A DNA stretch of 5,935 nt from positions 1 through 5,935 of the forward strand of contig CAIKWV010000034.1 of assembly GCA_903831165.1 (NCBI GenBank), in the 5' to 3' direction. This DNA is from an uncultured cyanobacterium. GTDB lineage: Bacteria > Cyanobacteriota > Cyanobacteriia > PCC-6307 > Cyanobiaceae. The notes beneath the pieces are model-generated. The model saw only the letters and a list, made by a program, of their open reading frames with translations. It had not been told where the DNA came from and did no database searches. Positions 4,616 through 5,935 of the stretch are shown piece by piece (position 1 is the stretch's first letter; every line of letters begins with the position of its first letter). A program made the position numbers and the translations under genes.

Positions 4616-5935
4616 TCAGGAGTGGCGCAACTGTACTGGCGGTTCCCCGGTCTGACGAGCGGCCGCGGGCTGCTGGCGGCGCTGCAGCTCCAGCCAGAGC
4701 AGCAGGGCCGTGATGTCGGCGGGGCTGACCCCCGGGATCCGGCCGGCCTGGCCGAGGGTCCGGGGCTGGATGCGGGCCAGTTTCTCCCGCGCTTCAGTCG
4801 AAATGGTGCCGATGGCGCCGTAGTCGAGGTCGCTGGCCAGGGGGCGACCCTGCTCCCGGCGCACCTGATCGATCTGTTGCTGCTGGCGGGCCAGATAGCC
4901 GCTGTACTTGATGTCGATCTCGGCGGCTTCGCGCACCGCCAGCGGCAGGTCCCCATCGGCCAGGCCATGGCGCACCAGGTCGGCGCCATGGCACTGGGGC
5001 CGCCGCAGCAGCTCCGCCAGGGTGATCGAGCCGCGGATCGGCGCGCCGGTTTCGGCGGCCACGGCGGCGGCCACCGGATCGCTCACCTTGAGCCGCACGC
5101 TCTCGAGCCGTTGTTTCTCGGTGGCGATCGCCGCCTGCTTGGCCTCGAACAGCTGCCAGCGGCGATCGTCGATCAGGCCCAGCTCCCGCCCCAAAGGCGT
5201 CAGGCGCCGGTCGGCGTTGTCGCCGCGCAGCACCAGCCGGTATTCGCTGCGGCTGGTCAGCACCCGGTAGGGCTCGCGCAGATCCTTGCTGATCAGATCG
5301 TCGACCAAGGTGCCGATGTAGCTGCCTTCGCGCGGGAAGTGCACCGCCGGCTGGCTGTGCACCAGGCGGGCGGCGTTGAGGCCGGCCACCAGGCCCTGGG
5401 CCGCGGCCTCCTCGTAGCCGGTGGTGCCGTTGAGCTGGCCGGCGCAGAACAGACCGCTCAACCGCTTGGTTTCGAGGCTGGGCTTGAGCTGGGTGGCGGG
5501 CAGGTAGTCGTAGTCCACCGCGTAGGCGGGCCGCAGCATCACGCACTGCTCGAGGCCCGGCAGGGTGCGCAGCAGCTCCAGTTGCAGCCGCTCGGGCAGG
5601 CCGGTGGAGAAGCCCTGCACGTAGAGCTCGGGGGTGTCACGGCCTTCGGGCTCCAGGAAGATCTGGTGGCTGTCCTTATCGGCGAAGCGCACGATCTTGT
5701 CTTCGATCGAGGGGCAGTAGCGGGGCCCTTTGCTGTCGATGAAGCCGCCGTAGATCGGCGTCAGGTGCAGGTTGTCCCGGATCAGCTGGTGGGTGGCGGC
5801 GGTGGTGCGGGTGATGTGGCAGCACATCGGCTCGCCGCTGCCCCAGGCGGCCGGATCAAAGGAGAAGAAGCGGTCGTGGGCGTCGCTGGGCTGCTCTTCG
5901 AGGGCATCGAGGGCGACGCTGCGCCGAACGACGCG
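4616..5935 (-). CDS. mnmG: tRNA uridine-5-carboxymethylaminomethyl modification enzyme MnmG (GidA), 5' partial
   Basis: The window holds the C-terminal 439 residues; about 200 N-terminal residues with the FAD-binding GxGxxG lie beyond the right edge. The frame stays open from the edge through [12 protein letters not shown], as in 'RIDxRTIDF' of other MnmG. Both signature motifs are intact: [11 protein letters not shown] (window residues 70-80) and [17 protein letters not shown] (165-181). Further conserved blocks are [39 protein letters not shown], the helical C-terminal [11 protein letters not shown] and [20 protein letters not shown]. Known role: with MnmE, and using FAD and methylene-tetrahydrofolate, it modifies U34 in the wobble position of certain tRNAs. 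The C-terminal helical domain contacts MnmE and tRNA. It ends with a short nonconserved Gln/Ala/Pro tail. The downstream GspC/PilP-like gene follows within about 16 nt. The protein appears functional, with no frameshift. Confidence 0.97.
   Translation of the reverse strand, partial: RVVRRSVALDALEEQPSDAHDRFFSFDPAAWGSGEPMCCHITRTTAATHQLIRDNLHLTPIYGGFIDSKGPRYCPSIEDKIVRFADKDSHQIFLEPEGRDTPELYVQGFSTGLPERLQLELLRTLPGLEQCVMLRPAYAVDYDYLPATQLKPSLETKRLSGLFCAGQLNGTTGYEEAAAQGLVAGLNAARLVHSQPAVHFPREGSYIGTLVDDLISKDLREPYRVLTSRSEYRLVLRGDNADRRLTPLGRELGLIDDRRWQLFEAKQAAIATEKQRLESVRLKVSDPVAAAVAAETGAPIRGSITLAELLRRPQCHGADLVRHGLADGDLPLAVREAAEIDIKYSGYLARQQQQIDQVRREQGRPLASDLDYGAIGTISTEAREKLARIQPRTLGQAGRIPGVSPADITALLLWLELQRRQQPAAARQTGEPPVQLRHS
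5124..5131. repeat. HIP1 palindrome
   Basis: A second exact GCGATCGC lies inside mnmG, in the stretch encoding the C-terminal helical region. With the copy in the chorismate lyase gene it gives two in under 6 kb, more than expected by chance for a specific octamer and consistent with a cyanobacterial chromosome. Confidence 0.8.

Noticed and set aside
4204..4713. Plus-strand ORF of 169 residues opposite the membrane protein and mnmG ends
   Set aside because: It has Gly/Arg/Ala composition typical of antisense frames in GC-rich DNA, and it overlaps two supported genes.
4600..4989. Upstream extension of the membrane-protein frame deep into mnmG, giving a 445-residue ORF
   Set aside because: The sequence here is the same-strand alternate frame of mnmG. 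The peptide is Trp/Pro/Ser/Arg-rich with no domain and mnmG is unmistakable, so the real start must lie after the mnmG stop.
1..5935. CRISPR array, insertion sequence, prophage or defence system
   Set aside because: I see no spaced direct repeats, transposase, integrase or nuclease motifs. The gene content is housekeeping or conserved hypothetical.

Overview
The window looks like a chromosomal stretch of a high-GC unicellular cyanobacterium of the Synechococcus/Cyanobium (picocyanobacterial) type. The evidence is the very GC-rich third codon positions, two exact copies of the cyanobacterial palindrome HIP1 (GCGATCGC), a DUF98-type chorismate lyase as used for plastoquinone synthesis in cyanobacteria, and several proteins that look like cyanobacteria-restricted conserved hypotheticals. 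The genus assignment is inferred from sequence character, not from a database match.

Layout. A plus-strand block occupies 1-2002: the 3' part of a SprT-like zinc metalloprotease gene (1-495), a possible 31-residue membrane-type small ORF (519-614), a disordered protein with two ordered-looking tryptophan blocks (638-1429), and a DUF1269-type membrane-associated protein (1481-2002). A minus-strand block occupies the rest. Read in its direction of transcription it holds the C-terminal 439 codons of mnmG/gidA (5935-4616); a proline-rich single-pass membrane protein with a GspC/PilP-like C-terminal domain that starts about 16 nt after the mnmG stop (4599-3652); a roughly 400-bp gene-free region with nested and mutually exclusive inverted repeats (3249-3651); a chorismate lyase (3248-2571); and a small protein with a helix-turn-helix-like segment (2474-1923). 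The last gene converges on the DUF1269 gene and overlaps it by 80 bp.

How the genes relate. mnmG (tRNA wobble-uridine modification) and the membrane protein probably share a transcript. The chorismate lyase feeds 4-hydroxybenzoate into plastoquinone synthesis. It is followed at 96 bp by the HTH-like gene, and an imperfect 9-2-9 inverted repeat lies between them over the lyase stop codon. The window has no mobile element, CRISPR array, tRNA, rRNA or phage gene that I can support. It reads as core picocyanobacterial genome. The points worth a second look are the GspC/PilP-like protein, the structured intergenic region, the overlapping convergent gene pair and the small ORF.
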